Positions 18,353 to 27,412 are shown, counted from the first letter of the stretch. The stretch is 64,000 nt of DNA from an uncultured Caulobacteraceae bacterium (GCA_903872075.1 CAIQJF010000018.1:42630-106629); one strand, 5' to 3'. Made by a program: numbers and translations. The notes: generated from the letters alone by a model not told the origin.

Positions 18353-19291
18353 ATGACCACCACAACCCATCGTCACGGCATCGTCCGGATCGACCCCGAC
18401 GTGCTGATGAGCCTCGCCGGCCACAAGGCCGTGAAGCGCAAGATCGCGCCGGGCTTCAAGGCGAGGAAGTCGCTCAACATGAAAGCCATGGGCGGTAAGA
18501 CCATCAAGAACCTGTCGTTCCGTAGTTTCTATATCGCCGGGCCGAGCTGGGCGGCGTCGGATATGACGAACATCGACACGGCGTTGTCGGGCGCCATGGC
18601 CGACCCGCATCTCAACAACGTGCTGCTACAGTACTATCCGGGGGCGGCGTCGATCTCGACCGCGTTCCTGGGCTCCTCGACCCTGCCGGGCGCCGCTCCG
18701 AAGACGTTCTCGCGCGACGACGTCAATCCTTTGCTGGCCGGTCTGATCAGCAACGGGACGCTCCACGGCGTGGATTTCGACAACACCGTGATCTGCCTCT
18801 TCCTACCGCCCGGTTCGATCCTGACCACTGATGCGGCCGGCGGCGTGGGCAAGCTCTCCGACGACCATTCGATCGATGACAAGGACAGCTCCGAGCAGGG
18901 TCTGGGCGGCTATCACGGCTCCTGCCACATCGGCGCTCAGAGGGTCTATTTCGCCGTCGGGGTCTATTCCCAGTTCATCAACGGCAAGCCTAACGGCATC
19001 CCGGTCTGGCCGGACGCCTGGAAGAACGTGGTGGCGACCTTTTATCACGAACTGGTGGAGGCCCGGACCGATCCGGACGTGGAAGACGCCATCCGCAACA
19101 ACAGCGACGCCCTGCTGGGATGGTATTCGACCGCCAAACTCGGCGGCGAGATCGGCGACATCCCGATCAATGTCGCGGCCGCCAATCTGCGTGGCGTGAT
19201 GGTCGAGGTCACCTTGGCCAATGGCCAGACGGCCCCCGTGCAATTGATGTGGTCCAACGCCGTGGGCGGACCGGAAGGTCCGTTCGCCTGA
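18353..19291 (+). CDS. EXORDIUM/phosphate-induced-like protein with HELVE motif
   Basis: A 312-aa protein. I do not know a characterised bacterial member. The C-terminal half holds HELVEARTDPD (H232, E233, E236), then GWYS, EIGD and VQLMWSN in that order. This series resembles plant EXORDIUM/phosphate-induced proteins, which have HEL-x-E-x-x-T-(D/N)-P, an E-I-x-D block and a final VQ-x-x-WSN. The motif is also like half of a zincin site, so a metal-binding or peptidase role is possible. No convincing signal peptide is seen at the N-terminus, which is basic (VKRKIAPGFKARKS). The ATG at 18353 follows AGAGGGAAG. A strong terminator follows, so it is likely the last gene of its transcript. Confidence 0.6.
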   Translation: MTTTTHRHGIVRIDPDVLMSLAGHKAVKRKIAPGFKARKSLNMKAMGGKTIKNLSFRSFYIAGPSWAASDMTNIDTALSGAMADPHLNNVLLQYYPGAASISTAFLGSSTLPGAAPKTFSRDDVNPLLAGLISNGTLHGVDFDNTVICLFLPPGSILTTDAAGGVGKLSDDHSIDDKDSSEQGLGGYHGSCHIGAQRVYFAVGVYSQFINGKPNGIPVWPDAWKNVVATFYHELVEARTDPDVEDAIRNNSDALLGWYSTAKLGGEIGDIPINVAAANLRGVMVEVTLANGQTAPVQLMWSNAVGGPEGPFA

Positions 19292-19322
19292 CCCCGACGC
19301 CAGGCGCGTCTCGCTGATCAGG

Positions 19323-19350
19323 ACCCCCGGGCCGCAAGGTCCGGGGGTTT
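19323..19350 (+). terminator. Rho-independent terminator after the EXORDIUM-like gene
   Basis: An 11-bp GC-rich stem (19323-19333 with 19338-19348, one G-U pair) closes a GCAA tetraloop and is followed by TTT. It lies 31 bases after the stop of the EXORDIUM-like gene. It could also serve the convergent DUF3667 gene, whose stop is at 19369, though the T run favours the plus strand. Confidence 0.8.
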
Positions 19351-19368
19351 CACGTGTCAGCTTTTGGC

Positions 19369-20352
19369 TCAGCCGCCCATGCCGTTCAGACCGACGGCAA
19401 TCAGTCCGACGATCAGCACGGCGCCGGCCGTGACCGACCCAACGAACAGCAAGGTCATGCGGATCAGGGTTCCAAGAACGCTGGTCCGATAGACTCCGCG
19501 CATGTGGCCAAAGAGGTGAAGTGGCGCGGGGATCATCAGCGCGAAACCCCAGCCGCCGATCACGGTGTTGAGCAGCATCGCCAGAGTCAGCACAACGCCC
19601 ATCGCCGACAGCGAGTGAAGCGAAAAAATCGTGTGGTCAAAGAGGTAGAACCGCCGCTGGAAGACGAACAGCAGGCTCAGCATGATCGCCGAGATCGGCA
19701 GCATGAGGAAGGCGAAGCGCTCGGACCACTGTTCCAGGATCAGAAAGAAGCGCTCCGGGTCGTCGATGGCCTTGTTCAAACGCTCGTTCAACCAGTTGGT
19801 GGCCGCAGCATTGGGCCGGTCTCCCCCGAGGACGACATGGGCGCCCTTGAGTTTGCCTTTCACGATAGCCCGCTCGGCGGGGGTCATTTCCGAGATCGTC
19901 CTGGGATCGTCAGCCAGTGACATGGCCTTGGCGGCCGTCTGGGCCGCGGCCGGCGGCGGTGGTCGGCTGGGTTTTCCCGAGGAGGTCAGTCCGCCCACCA
20001 GGAAGATGGCCAGCAGCACGACCAGGAACAGCCGCAGCGGCGGGATCTGCGGCGCGCGATGTCCCTCAAGGTAGGCGCGCGTGAGGCGGCCCGGGCGGAA
20101 CATGAGGTCCGGCAGCGTCCGCCAAAGGCGGCCGTCGGCATGGAGCACGCCCTCGATGACCTCACCCGTCAGCTTGACGATCGAGCGGTGAAAATCCTCG
20201 GCCGACTGACCGCAGACATGGCACCACGGTCCCTGCAGCGGCGTGGCGCAGTTGGCGCAGGGCGTTCCGGGCGCGTGACCGTCGGCCTTGGGCGCGCGGC
20301 CCGACAGGCCTGTCAGAGCGACGCCGGCCGCCAGTTCAAGTTCGTTCGACAC
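19369..20352 (-). CDS. DUF3667 zinc-ribbon membrane protein
   Basis: A 327-aa protein. The N-terminus holds a C4 zinc ribbon (C32, C35, C44, C47), followed by the DUF3667 segment around GRLWRTLPDLMFRPGRLTRAYLEG, then four or five hydrophobic stretches from ~residue 105 to the end. The family is common in alphaproteobacteria and Bacteroidota and has no assigned function. The start is GTG at 20352, with GGAGGGG upstream. It is divergent from the ggt gene, with a 125-base gap. Confidence 0.85.
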   Translation of the reverse strand: MSNELELAAGVALTGLSGRAPKADGHAPGTPCANCATPLQGPWCHVCGQSAEDFHRSIVKLTGEVIEGVLHADGRLWRTLPDLMFRPGRLTRAYLEGHRAPQIPPLRLFLVVLLAIFLVGGLTSSGKPSRPPPPAAAQTAAKAMSLADDPRTISEMTPAERAIVKGKLKGAHVVLGGDRPNAAATNWLNERLNKAIDDPERFFLILEQWSERFAFLMLPISAIMLSLLFVFQRRFYLFDHTIFSLHSLSAMGVVLTLAMLLNTVIGGWGFALMIPAPLHLFGHMRGVYRTSVLGTLIRMTLLFVGSVTAGAVLIVGLIAVGLNGMGG

Positions 20353-20477
20353 AGCCCCTCCGCTTGAACGATCTCCGGACCCGGAGGAGACGAGTCCTAG
20401 CTGAAGCCGGACCCGGGGTCACCGCCGGGACGCGGGCGTTCCTTTCCGGTGGCCGATTTTCTGATATTCCAGGCGGC

Positions 20478-22232
20478 ATGAAGACCCAGAAGCCGATCTC
20501 CGCCCGTCTCCCGCTCATCACCGTCCTGGCCGCCACCCTGGCAGGCGGCCCGGTTCTCGCCGCCCCGCCCGCGCCCGAGTCCCGCACCGGCATGGTGGTG
20601 ACCTCGCAGCACTACGCCTCCGAGATCGGGGCGGCGGTGCTGCGCAAGGGCGGCAACGCCGTCGATGCGGCCGTGGCCGTGGGCTACGCCCTGGCGGTGA
20701 CCCATCCCTGCTGCGGCAATCTCGGCGGCGGCGGGTTCATGTTGGTCCACCGGGCCAACGGCCAGAACGCCTTCATCAACTTCCGCGAGCGCGCGCCCCT
20801 GGCCGCCACCGCGGACATGTATCTCGACGCCAAGGGCAATCCGATCGTCGAGAAGAGCCTGGCCGGCTGGCTGGCCATGGGCACGCCCGGCACCGTGCTT
20901 GGGCTTGAGACGGCCCGCAAGCAGTGGGGCACCCGCTCGCGTCAGACCCTGATCGCCCCGGCAATCAAGCTGGCGGACGAAGGCTTCGTGCTGCGCCAGG
21001 GCGACCTTGGCGTGATCAATGACGGCGCGAAGTCCGCGCCGGCCGGATCCAACGTCCGGGCGATCTTCAGCAACAAGGGCAAGCCCTTCAACGCCGGCGA
21101 GCGCCTGGTGCAGAAGGATCTGGCGGCGACCTTGCGGCTGATCAGCGCCGGCGGCGCCCAGGCCTTCTATCACGGTCCCAACGCCGCCGCTGTGGCGCGC
21201 GCCAGCAAGGCCGAGGGCGGCCTGCTCACCGTGAAGGACTTCGCTGACTACACCGTCACCCAGGACGCACCCGTGACCTGCACCTATCGGGGCTACACCG
21301 TGGTCTCCTCGCCGCCGCCGAGTTCCGGCGGGGCCACGATCTGCGAAATGCTGAATATCCTGCAGGGCTATCCGTTGAGCCAGTGGGGCTATCGCTCTGC
21401 CGCCGAAGTGCATGTGATGACCGAGGCCATGCGCCGGGCCTACTACGACCGCAACAATTCCCTGGGCGATCCGGCCTTCATCGACAATCCGGTGAAGCGC
21501 CTGACCTCGGTGGCCTACGCCGATCAGCTGCGCGCCGGCATCGACCTGAACAAGGCCACGCCGTCGGCCTCGCTGGGGTCGGCCACCGCGCCGCATGAGA
21601 ACGCCAACACCACCCACTATTCGGTGGTCGACAAATGGGGCGCCGCCGTCGCCGTCACCTATACGATCAACGACGATTTCGGGGCTAAGGTGATCGCCGG
21701 CCACACCGGCTATCTGCTCAACGACGAGATGGACGACTTCACCGCCAAGCCGGGCTCGCCCAATGGCTTCGGTCTGGTGCAGGGCAAGGCCAACGCCATC
21801 GCCCCTGGCAAGCGCCCCTTGAGCTCCATGGTCCCGACCATCGTGCTGAAGGACGGCAAGCCGGTGCTTGTGGTGGGCTCGCCCGGCGGGGCGCGGATCA
21901 TCACCACCGTTCTGGAGATCATCGTGGCCGTGATCGACCATCAGGTCCCGCTGCAGGAGGCTGTGGACGCGCCGCGCTATCACCATCAGTGGCTGCCCGA
22001 CACCCTGCAGGCCGAACCCGGCGCCCTGACGCCAGAGGTGACGAAGGCGCTGGAGGCCATGGGTCACAAGGTCGTGGACCTGGAGCCGTGGACGGCGGGC
22101 AATTCCGCCGCCGTCATCGGCGTCGCTCCGGCCGATGCCGCCGCGGCGCACGCGCTGGGCTATCCGCATCCGGGCGTGTTGCTGGGCGCCAACGACCGGC
22201 GCACCCCGGCCGGATCGGCGACCGCGCCCTGA
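20478..22232 (+). CDS. ggt: Gamma-glutamyltransferase
   Basis: A 584-aa periplasmic enzyme that cleaves the gamma-glutamyl bond of glutathione and related compounds or transfers the glutamyl group. The first ~30 residues form a signal peptide (basic MKTQK, hydrophobic core, GGPVLAAPP cleavage region). The precursor is expected to self-cleave before T378 in NTTHYSVVD, giving the large and small subunits; the nucleophile threonine and the GSPGGARI motif are present. The ATG at 20478 is chosen because it starts the signal peptide. It may supply glutamate and cysteinylglycine; no glutathione transporter is adjacent. Confidence 0.93.
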   Translation: MKTQKPISARLPLITVLAATLAGGPVLAAPPAPESRTGMVVTSQHYASEIGAAVLRKGGNAVDAAVAVGYALAVTHPCCGNLGGGGFMLVHRANGQNAFINFRERAPLAATADMYLDAKGNPIVEKSLAGWLAMGTPGTVLGLETARKQWGTRSRQTLIAPAIKLADEGFVLRQGDLGVINDGAKSAPAGSNVRAIFSNKGKPFNAGERLVQKDLAATLRLISAGGAQAFYHGPNAAAVARASKAEGGLLTVKDFADYTVTQDAPVTCTYRGYTVVSSPPPSSGGATICEMLNILQGYPLSQWGYRSAAEVHVMTEAMRRAYYDRNNSLGDPAFIDNPVKRLTSVAYADQLRAGIDLNKATPSASLGSATAPHENANTTHYSVVDKWGAAVAVTYTINDDFGAKVIAGHTGYLLNDEMDDFTAKPGSPNGFGLVQGKANAIAPGKRPLSSMVPTIVLKDGKPVLVVGSPGGARIITTVLEIIVAVIDHQVPLQEAVDAPRYHHQWLPDTLQAEPGALTPEVTKALEAMGHKVVDLEPWTAGNSAAVIGVAPADAAAAHALGYPHPGVLLGANDRRTPAGSATAP

Positions 22233-22248
22233 GCCGCAAGTCCGCCCT

Positions 22249-22275
22249 TTGGACGGGGCGGCCGACGCGCTAGAG
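22249..22275 (+). promoter_or_regulatory. Candidate housekeeping promoter of the enoyl-CoA hydratase gene
   Basis: TTGGAC at 22249-22254 and GCTAGAG at 22269-22275 are separated by 14 bases. This fits the Caulobacter sigma-73 consensus (TTGaCgS, 10-14 bases, GCTANAWC) quite well. Transcription would begin about 22280, giving a very short leader before the ATG at 22302. Confidence 0.45.
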
Positions 22276-22301
22276 GACTCTCAAAACAGGGAGTTCTCGC
22301 C

Positions 22302-23039
22302 ATGACCGATCTCGTGATCCGCGCCGACAAGGGCGGCGTCGTCCAGCTGACCTTGAACCGTCCGGACAAGCTCAACGCGCTCAATGTGGCGCTGTTCGAG
22401 GCGCTCGAGGCGCATGTGGCCGATCTGGAGAAAAATCCGGCGGCGGTCGTGGTCCTGCGCGGCGCGGGCCGTTGCTTCTCCGCCGGCCATGATCTCGGCG
22501 ACATCGCCACGGGCGAGAAGCTGCCCCGGCCCAACTATCAGTCGCATGTGATCGAGCGCCTGGCCGATCTGCCCCTGCCGGTGATCAGCGCCGTCCACGG
22601 TCACTGCTACACCGGCGCGTTGGAGCTGGCCCTGGTGGGCGACATCATCCTGGCCGCCGAATCCGCCAAGTTCGGCGACACCCACGCCAAATGGGCCCTG
22701 ACCCCCGTCTGGGGCCTCAGCCAGCGCCTGCCGCGCCGGGTGGGGACCTACAAGGCCCGGGAGATGATGTTCACCTGCCGCACCTATTCCGGCCGTCAGG
22801 CCGAGACCATGGGCCTGGCCAACCAGTGCGTACCCGACACGGAGTTCGACGCGGCCATCGACGCCCTGACCGCCGAGATCATGGCCAACTCCTCGTTCAG
22901 CCACGCCGCCAACAAGCGCCTGCTGACGCACACCGACGGCCTGCCCATCGGCGCCGGCCTCAGCCATGAGATCTACAAGGGCGAGGGTAGGGGCCCGGAT
23001 ATGGAGGAGCGGATCGCGGGGTTTGGGCGGAAGAAGTAG
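22302..23039 (+). CDS. Enoyl-CoA hydratase/isomerase family protein
   Basis: A 245-aa crotonase-fold protein with LTLNRPDKLNALN at the N-terminus, the oxyanion-hole loop GAGRCFSAGHDL and HGHCYTGALELALVGDI. The first catalytic Glu of hydratases appears in GALELAL, but the position of the second Glu (usually in a QPE-type run) reads FGDTHAKW, so it may be an isomerase, hydrolase or hydratase with altered chemistry. The ATG follows AGGGAG. It is transcribed with its own candidate promoter and may read into the small secreted protein gene that follows. Confidence 0.85.
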   Translation: MTDLVIRADKGGVVQLTLNRPDKLNALNVALFEALEAHVADLEKNPAAVVVLRGAGRCFSAGHDLGDIATGEKLPRPNYQSHVIERLADLPLPVISAVHGHCYTGALELALVGDIILAAESAKFGDTHAKWALTPVWGLSQRLPRRVGTYKAREMMFTCRTYSGRQAETMGLANQCVPDTEFDAAIDALTAEIMANSSFSHAANKRLLTHTDGLPIGAGLSHEIYKGEGRGPDMEERIAGFGRKK

Positions 23040-23085
23040 CGCCCCTGGCCTCGGGAGTCGTCTCCCCGCATTCAGAGCGCAACTG

Positions 23086-24006
23086 ATGAAGGCCCTGCCA
23101 TTTGCGACCTGTTGGGCTCTGCTGTCCCTGACCGCTGTCCAGGCCGAGGCCGCGGCGACGATCACCTTGAGAAACCTGCGGGCGAACGTAGAGATCGTTC
23201 CTGAGGATCGACCCGACATCAGCGTCAGGGTGGAGGCCGATGGCTCGCCCGACGCCCTTCCGGTTGTCAGCCGCGCCGGAGATGCGGTGACGGTCGAGGG
23301 GACTGTCGCCACCGGCCAGCGAGGGTACCGCGTGTCGTTCAACCTGGACCGTGGCATGAATATCGCCGCGATGAAGCGACGGTCTCACCTGGATCGACCA
23401 CATCCTGCGGGGCTGTGTCTCATCGTCATTCACACCCCGATGAAGGTGAAAGTGAAATCGAACGCCTATGTGTTCGGGCATGTCGGTCCAGGTCAGTCTG
23501 TGGACGTAAACGACAGCGGCGATGGAGAGTGGCGTGTCGATCCGGTGACCGAAACACTCTCCGTGAAGGGGAGTGGCGGCACGGATTTCCACCTGGCGAC
23601 ATCGCGCTCGGCCGCCATCGATATGCTCGGGACAGGAAATGTGAGCCTGGGAAACACCCAATCGCTCTATGTGTCGCAGTACGGGTCCGGAGATATCGTC
23701 GCGGAGACGATTGCTCACGACATCGACGTGAGCCTGAGCGGTATTGGCGATTTCGAGGCCAAGTCCGTGTCGGGCGTGATGCGCGTTCTGATCACGGATG
23801 CGGGCAACGTCCGGATTCAAGATGGCGACATCACGAAGCTCACGGTCCGTACAATCGACGGCGTCGGAGCCGTGCAATTCGGCGGGACGGTCAAGGACGT
23901 CGACGTCAACATCGGAACCGCAACCAAGGTCCACATCCACAAGGTTACCGGGGCCATCCGGAAATCGACCCGGGAACGGGCGGCGCTTGAGATAGATGAA
24001 CAATAG
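23086..24006 (+). CDS. Secreted beta-repeat protein, DUF2807-like
   Basis: A 306-aa protein starting with a clear signal peptide (MKALPFATCWALLSLTAVQAEA). The rest is a run of short beta-strand-like repeats with alternating hydrophobic residues, for example SVKGSGGTDFHLATS, MLGTGNVSLGNT and YGSGDIVAETIAHDIDVSLSG. This looks like DUF2807 (head-GIN, beta-helix) proteins, which tend to sit in the periplasm or on the surface; no enzyme motif is visible. Base composition appears lower in G+C than the neighbours, hinting at a different history. The frame is open upstream of 23086, but that part overlaps the hydratase gene. Confidence 0.6.
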   Translation: MKALPFATCWALLSLTAVQAEAAATITLRNLRANVEIVPEDRPDISVRVEADGSPDALPVVSRAGDAVTVEGTVATGQRGYRVSFNLDRGMNIAAMKRRSHLDRPHPAGLCLIVIHTPMKVKVKSNAYVFGHVGPGQSVDVNDSGDGEWRVDPVTETLSVKGSGGTDFHLATSRSAAIDMLGTGNVSLGNTQSLYVSQYGSGDIVAETIAHDIDVSLSGIGDFEAKSVSGVMRVLITDAGNVRIQDGDITKLTVRTIDGVGAVQFGGTVKDVDVNIGTATKVHIHKVTGAIRKSTRERAALEIDEQ

Positions 24007-24026
24007 CGATCAGAATATTGTGATCG
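24007..24026. terminator. Weak hairpin between convergent genes
   Basis: CGATCA (24007-24012) pairs with TGATCG (24021-24026) around an 8-base AT-rich loop directly after the stop of the secreted beta-repeat gene. There is no proper T tract on either strand, so termination here is only possible. Confidence 0.25.
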
Positions 24027-24041
24027 TTGACGGAATTCTCT

Positions 24042-24590
24042 CTAGCCACCGATGGCCTTCACGGCATCCGGGCTTCTCGCGCGGGCCGCGTCAGTCATCC
24101 GCGACACGGCTTGGGCGATGAAATCGCGCTCGGCCTCTGGCGTCCCGAAAAAGCGCCGCGGGAGAACCATGGAGCTGCTCTGCACCAAAAAAACCCAGTG
24201 CTTGGGCGTCCGATAGAGGTCCGTGACGCATGGCCAGGCGGCTGTCATGATCAGGTCGGTCAGGTCATAGACCAGGGCCTCGGGCGTCAGACGGACGGTA
24301 AGCGCCAGCTCATGCTTCTGAAGGCGCTCCGAAAGCGCCTTGCGCGTCGCAGGCCCCGTCAGTCCTCGGACGATGAGCAAGCCCAGGGCGAGGCCGACGA
24401 CGGCGCTCTCAACCGACACCATGGCCGTGATCCACGAGCCCGATGACCAGGCGGCGAGTGAAATACCGACAGCCGACATGCAGACCAGGAGAATGAGGTA
24501 GGTCTGGCGCGGCGACAGGCCCCTCCGCGCCTTGACGTACGCCATCGCCGCGGTGCTCTCCCCAATCGCGAGAACGCCTGTCGCTTCCAT
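24042..24590 (-). CDS. YcxB-like membrane protein
   Basis: A 182-aa protein with two hydrophobic segments (about residues 30-50 and 53-77) followed by a soluble C-terminal part. The tail reads TPEALVYDL, HWVFLVQSSSMVLPRRFF and a final helical segment, which is the layout of YcxB-like C-terminal domains (PF14317): a W-x-x-hydrophobic block, then I/V-L-P-(K/R)-R-x-F. Function of the family is unknown. It is convergent with the secreted beta-repeat gene and stands alone. Confidence 0.6.
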   Translation of the reverse strand: MEATGVLAIGESTAAMAYVKARRGLSPRQTYLILLVCMSAVGISLAAWSSGSWITAMVSVESAVVGLALGLLIVRGLTGPATRKALSERLQKHELALTVRLTPEALVYDLTDLIMTAAWPCVTDLYRTPKHWVFLVQSSSMVLPRRFFGTPEAERDFIAQAVSRMTDAARARSPDAVKAIGG

Positions 24591-24836
24591 CAGGTTCTGC
24601 TCCTCCGGTGACCCCGCTCAATCTAGATACGGAAACCTCGCTCGTCCGATGAAATCGGCGCCAGGCCGTTTCGCGCCCTTGAGACGGATTTCTGGGTGGG
24701 CCAAGACCGAAATTCGGCGCAGCATCAGCGCGGATGGCCAGACCGGGGTAGTTGGCGACGACGAAGTGTCAGGGGAGGCGCAGCGGCGTCATCCGGACCC
24801 GTTCCCGGGCCAGCGGCCGGATGAGGGGGTAGACAG

Positions 24837-26282
24837 GTGACGACCGACAGAACCAACACCCGCGGCTGGACCCGCCGCCAGGCGGTGACGGCGAGTCTTG
24901 CGACCGCCGGAGCCGCTGCGCTGGGGTCGCGGGCGCTTGCGGCGGGGGACTCGGCGGCCGGAGGCGGCGGTGATCTTGGTGAGCTTGCGCAGAGGATTCA
25001 GGGCCGCTTCCTGACCCGTGCATCCAGCGGATACGACGACGCCCGCAAGGTCTGGAACCAGGCCTACGACCGCCGCCCTCTCGCGATGGCCCGCTGCGCT
25101 GACTTCGACGACGTAAGGCGCTGCCTGGAGTTCGCGAGTCGTCATGCTCTTCCCGTGGCGATCCGCGGCGGCGGGCACAGCTATGCAGGTTTCGGCGTGG
25201 CAGAGGGGGCGCTTCAGATCGACCTCGGGGCGTTCAACAGCGTCCGGGTCGACAGGGACCGCCGCGTGGCGTCAGTGGGCGGCGGCGCGAAAATCCGGGA
25301 CCTGCTGACGGCGACGCTGGCCGCGGGTCTCACAACGCCCATGGGCGCCTGCGGTGCTGTGGGCGTCGCCGGACTGGCCCTGGCGGGCGGCGACACGGCG
25401 GCGCGGGGCCTCTTCGGGACCGCCTGCGACAACATCCTGGGCGCGCAGATCGTCACCGCCGATGGAGAGGTGCTTGAACTCGGGCCGCACCAGAACACGG
25501 ACCTGTTCTGGGCCATTCGCGGCGGCGGCGGCAATTTCGGCGTTGTCACCCGCCTGGACTTCCGGCTGCATCCCGTTCTGGCGTTGCACAACGTCGCCTT
25601 CGATCTCGGCTGGAACGACATCGGCGGGGCGATGCGCACGTTCGGCGATCTTGTGCGCGATGCGCCCGACGCGGTCAGGGCAGGTTTCGAGGTCAGCGCA
25701 GAGAGCGGGGCATCGGCGACCTGCGGCTACTATGGCGATCCTGCCGCCGCGGCGGCCTATCTCAAGACATGGACGGCGGCATTCCCGCGGGCGGAGGCGA
25801 AGACATTCACCTCCATGCCCAATCCCCAGGGTGAGGTGTGGGAGACGACGTCCGTCGCCGTCGACGGAGCCTTCCTTGAGGGCCTCAGCGATGGCGTAGC
25901 TGACGTCCTGGCGCGCGCCGCCGCCGCCGGCCGGGGGTTCGGTGATTTCGAGATGGGTCTGTCGAGCGGGGTGGCCGCGCGCGTCGGGATGACCGACACG
26001 GCCTATCCGCTGCGGGGACGCGGCCTTAGTCTGTTGCTGTCGTCCGAATGGCGCCGGCCCGAGGATCGCGCGCGGTCGGAGCACTGGGTGGCGGAGTATG
26101 GCGCCGCCCTGCGTCCGTGGGCGCGCCGCGCCTATGTGAACTATCTCGCCCCCAGTTCGCCCGAGCGGATTCGCGAGATTTATGGCGTGAACTACCCGCG
26201 CCTTGCGAGGATCAAGGCGCGATACGACCCGGCGAACCTGTTCCGGTCGAACCAGAATATTCCACCGGCATCCGCCGCCTGA
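24837..26282 (+). CDS. FAD-binding oxidoreductase (BBE/berberine-bridge type), Tat signal
   Basis: A 481-aa secreted flavoprotein. The N-terminus TRGWTRRQAVTASLATAGAA is a Tat-like signal with RR and an alanine-rich core. The PCMH FAD domain carries RGGGHSYAGF with the His that often binds FAD covalently, and GACGAVGVAGLALAGGD, whose Cys could provide a second covalent link. The C-terminal BBE segment NYPRLARIKARYDPANLFR is typical. These enzymes oxidise sugars or alcohols; the substrate is unknown. The start is GTG at 24837. It ends 20 bases from the convergent GFA gene. Confidence 0.88.
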   Translation: MTTDRTNTRGWTRRQAVTASLATAGAAALGSRALAAGDSAAGGGGDLGELAQRIQGRFLTRASSGYDDARKVWNQAYDRRPLAMARCADFDDVRRCLEFASRHALPVAIRGGGHSYAGFGVAEGALQIDLGAFNSVRVDRDRRVASVGGGAKIRDLLTATLAAGLTTPMGACGAVGVAGLALAGGDTAARGLFGTACDNILGAQIVTADGEVLELGPHQNTDLFWAIRGGGGNFGVVTRLDFRLHPVLALHNVAFDLGWNDIGGAMRTFGDLVRDAPDAVRAGFEVSAESGASATCGYYGDPAAAAAYLKTWTAAFPRAEAKTFTSMPNPQGEVWETTSVAVDGAFLEGLSDGVADVLARAAAAGRGFGDFEMGLSSGVAARVGMTDTAYPLRGRGLSLLLSSEWRRPEDRARSEHWVAEYGAALRPWARRAYVNYLAPSSPERIREIYGVNYPRLARIKARYDPANLFRSNQNIPPASAA

Positions 26283-26302
26283 CCGAGGCCGCAGTCTCCG
26301 CT

Positions 26303-26692
26303 TCAGAACCACACGTCCGCGACGCAGCGTCCGTCGCGGGGGAGGTCGCTCCGGGTGACGGTGTCGTGGTGGACGATCGGTACGGCGGCCACCGCGTCCG
26401 GTTCGACGGCGAGGCGCAGGTTTACCGCGCCGCAAAGGTGTCCATCCTCGCCGCGAGCCGTCGCGAGCCAGGCGACCACGCAGGCGCACCGGGGGCAGAA
26501 GTGAAACGCCAGCGACCGGTCATTCCAGACATAGGTCGCCGTTTCGCCCGAGACAGTGAACGCCTCGCCGTCAAAGCCATAGGCCCAGAGCGCGCCGTGC
26601 CGCCGGCAGATGCTGCAGTTGCAGGACGTCGCCGATTCCGGCGCGCCCTCGAAGCGCCAGCGCACCGCGCCGCAATGACAGGATCCGTCCAT
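26303..26692 (-). CDS. GFA family zinc protein
   Basis: A 129-aa protein of the glutathione-dependent formaldehyde-activating (GFA/CENP-V) family. The metal-binding cysteines are visible as C5-x-C7, C24-x-C26-x-x-C29 and a later CPRC. Whether members truly act on formaldehyde is doubtful in the literature; a glutathione-linked redox or detoxification role is usual speculation. The ATG at 26692 places the first Cys motif at residue 5, as in relatives. Confidence 0.85.
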   Translation of the reverse strand: MDGSCHCGAVRWRFEGAPESATSCNCSICRRHGALWAYGFDGEAFTVSGETATYVWNDRSLAFHFCPRCACVVAWLATARGEDGHLCGAVNLRLAVEPDAVAAVPIVHHDTVTRSDLPRDGRCVADVWF

Positions 26693-26764
26693 CGGCTCTC
26701 CCTCTCACGGTTGGAGACTCCTAACGCGCGCGCCAGGTTCAGTTCGCTGAGTGGCGACTTCCGC

Positions 26765-26977
26765 TTAGCGCAGCTTCCTGAGCCACCGGTCGTATCGCGC
26801 CTGCCGTACTTTGACCCGCGCGACCATCTCGTCCAATTCCTGCGGCGATCGCTGAAGGCCAACGATCGGGCCGTGACGGGTTCGTAGGCCTCCGGTGAAT
26901 ATGAAGAAGATGATGACGATCGGCCCGATAGTGGCGAACGCTAAGAGGCCGAGTGCTAACCACATGCGCAGCGCCAC
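26765..26977 (-). CDS. Small hypothetical membrane protein
   Basis: A possible 70-aa protein with one hydrophobic helix (WLALGLLAFATIGPIVIIFF) followed by a charged helical tail (ELDEMVARVKVRQARYDRWL), a layout typical of small bitopic membrane proteins. I do not recognise it. The start would be GTG at 26977 or ATG at 26965. It is divergent from the zinc-ribbon gene at 27146. Confidence 0.5.
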   Translation of the reverse strand: MALRMWLALGLLAFATIGPIVIIFFIFTGGLRTRHGPIVGLQRSPQELDEMVARVKVRQARYDRWLRKLR

Positions 26978-27145
26978 CGTTGTGGAAGGGACGTTACCGA
27001 AGACGATTCTCCGGTTCGCGAAGGTCGGTCAACGCCTGCTTTCCACGTTCAACCACTGTGCAGCGCGTCCGCTTGTCCGGCCCGACCCATTGCCGTGATC
27101 CGGCAGGGCTGAAACCATCGTCAATCCAACTGAGGCGAACTGACC

Positions 27146-27412
27146 ATGGCGATCTGCGCGGCGTGCGGGAACGAAATGCTTACGGCGCAGGGGTGCGTCA
27201 GGATCGACTATACGTTCAAGGGGGACGCGAAGGTGTATCCGCCAATCGTCTACGGGGCGGAGGCGGATGACTGGGGAGGTCTGTCGGGCCGGACCTGTCA
27301 CGACTGCTTTTGCACGCCGGGCGGCTTTCACCATCACGGTTGCGATGTTGAGCGATGTCCCCGCTGCGCAGGGCAGGCCATATCCTGCGAGTGCGACCCT
27401 GAAGAAATCTAG
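27146..27412 (+). CDS. Small cysteine-rich zinc-ribbon protein
   Basis: An 88-aa protein with three CxxC pairs (C4/C7, CHDC, CPRC), further Cys and the pattern HHHGCDVERCPRC followed by ISCEC. This HH-x-GCD-x-E-x-CP-x-C-x-x-Q-x-x-x-C-x-C block recurs in many small bacterial proteins of unknown function and implies two or more zinc sites. No membrane segment is visible. Its neighbours are unrelated single genes. Confidence 0.7.
   Translation: MAICAACGNEMLTAQGCVRIDYTFKGDAKVYPPIVYGAEADDWGGLSGRTCHDCFCTPGGFHHHGCDVERCPRCAGQAISCECDPEEI

Noticed and set aside
22273..22298. An 8-bp hairpin (GAGGACTC/GAGTTCTC) covering the ribosome binding site of the enoyl-CoA hydratase gene.
   Set aside because: Its left arm overlaps the better-supported -10 box, so most of it would not be in the RNA.
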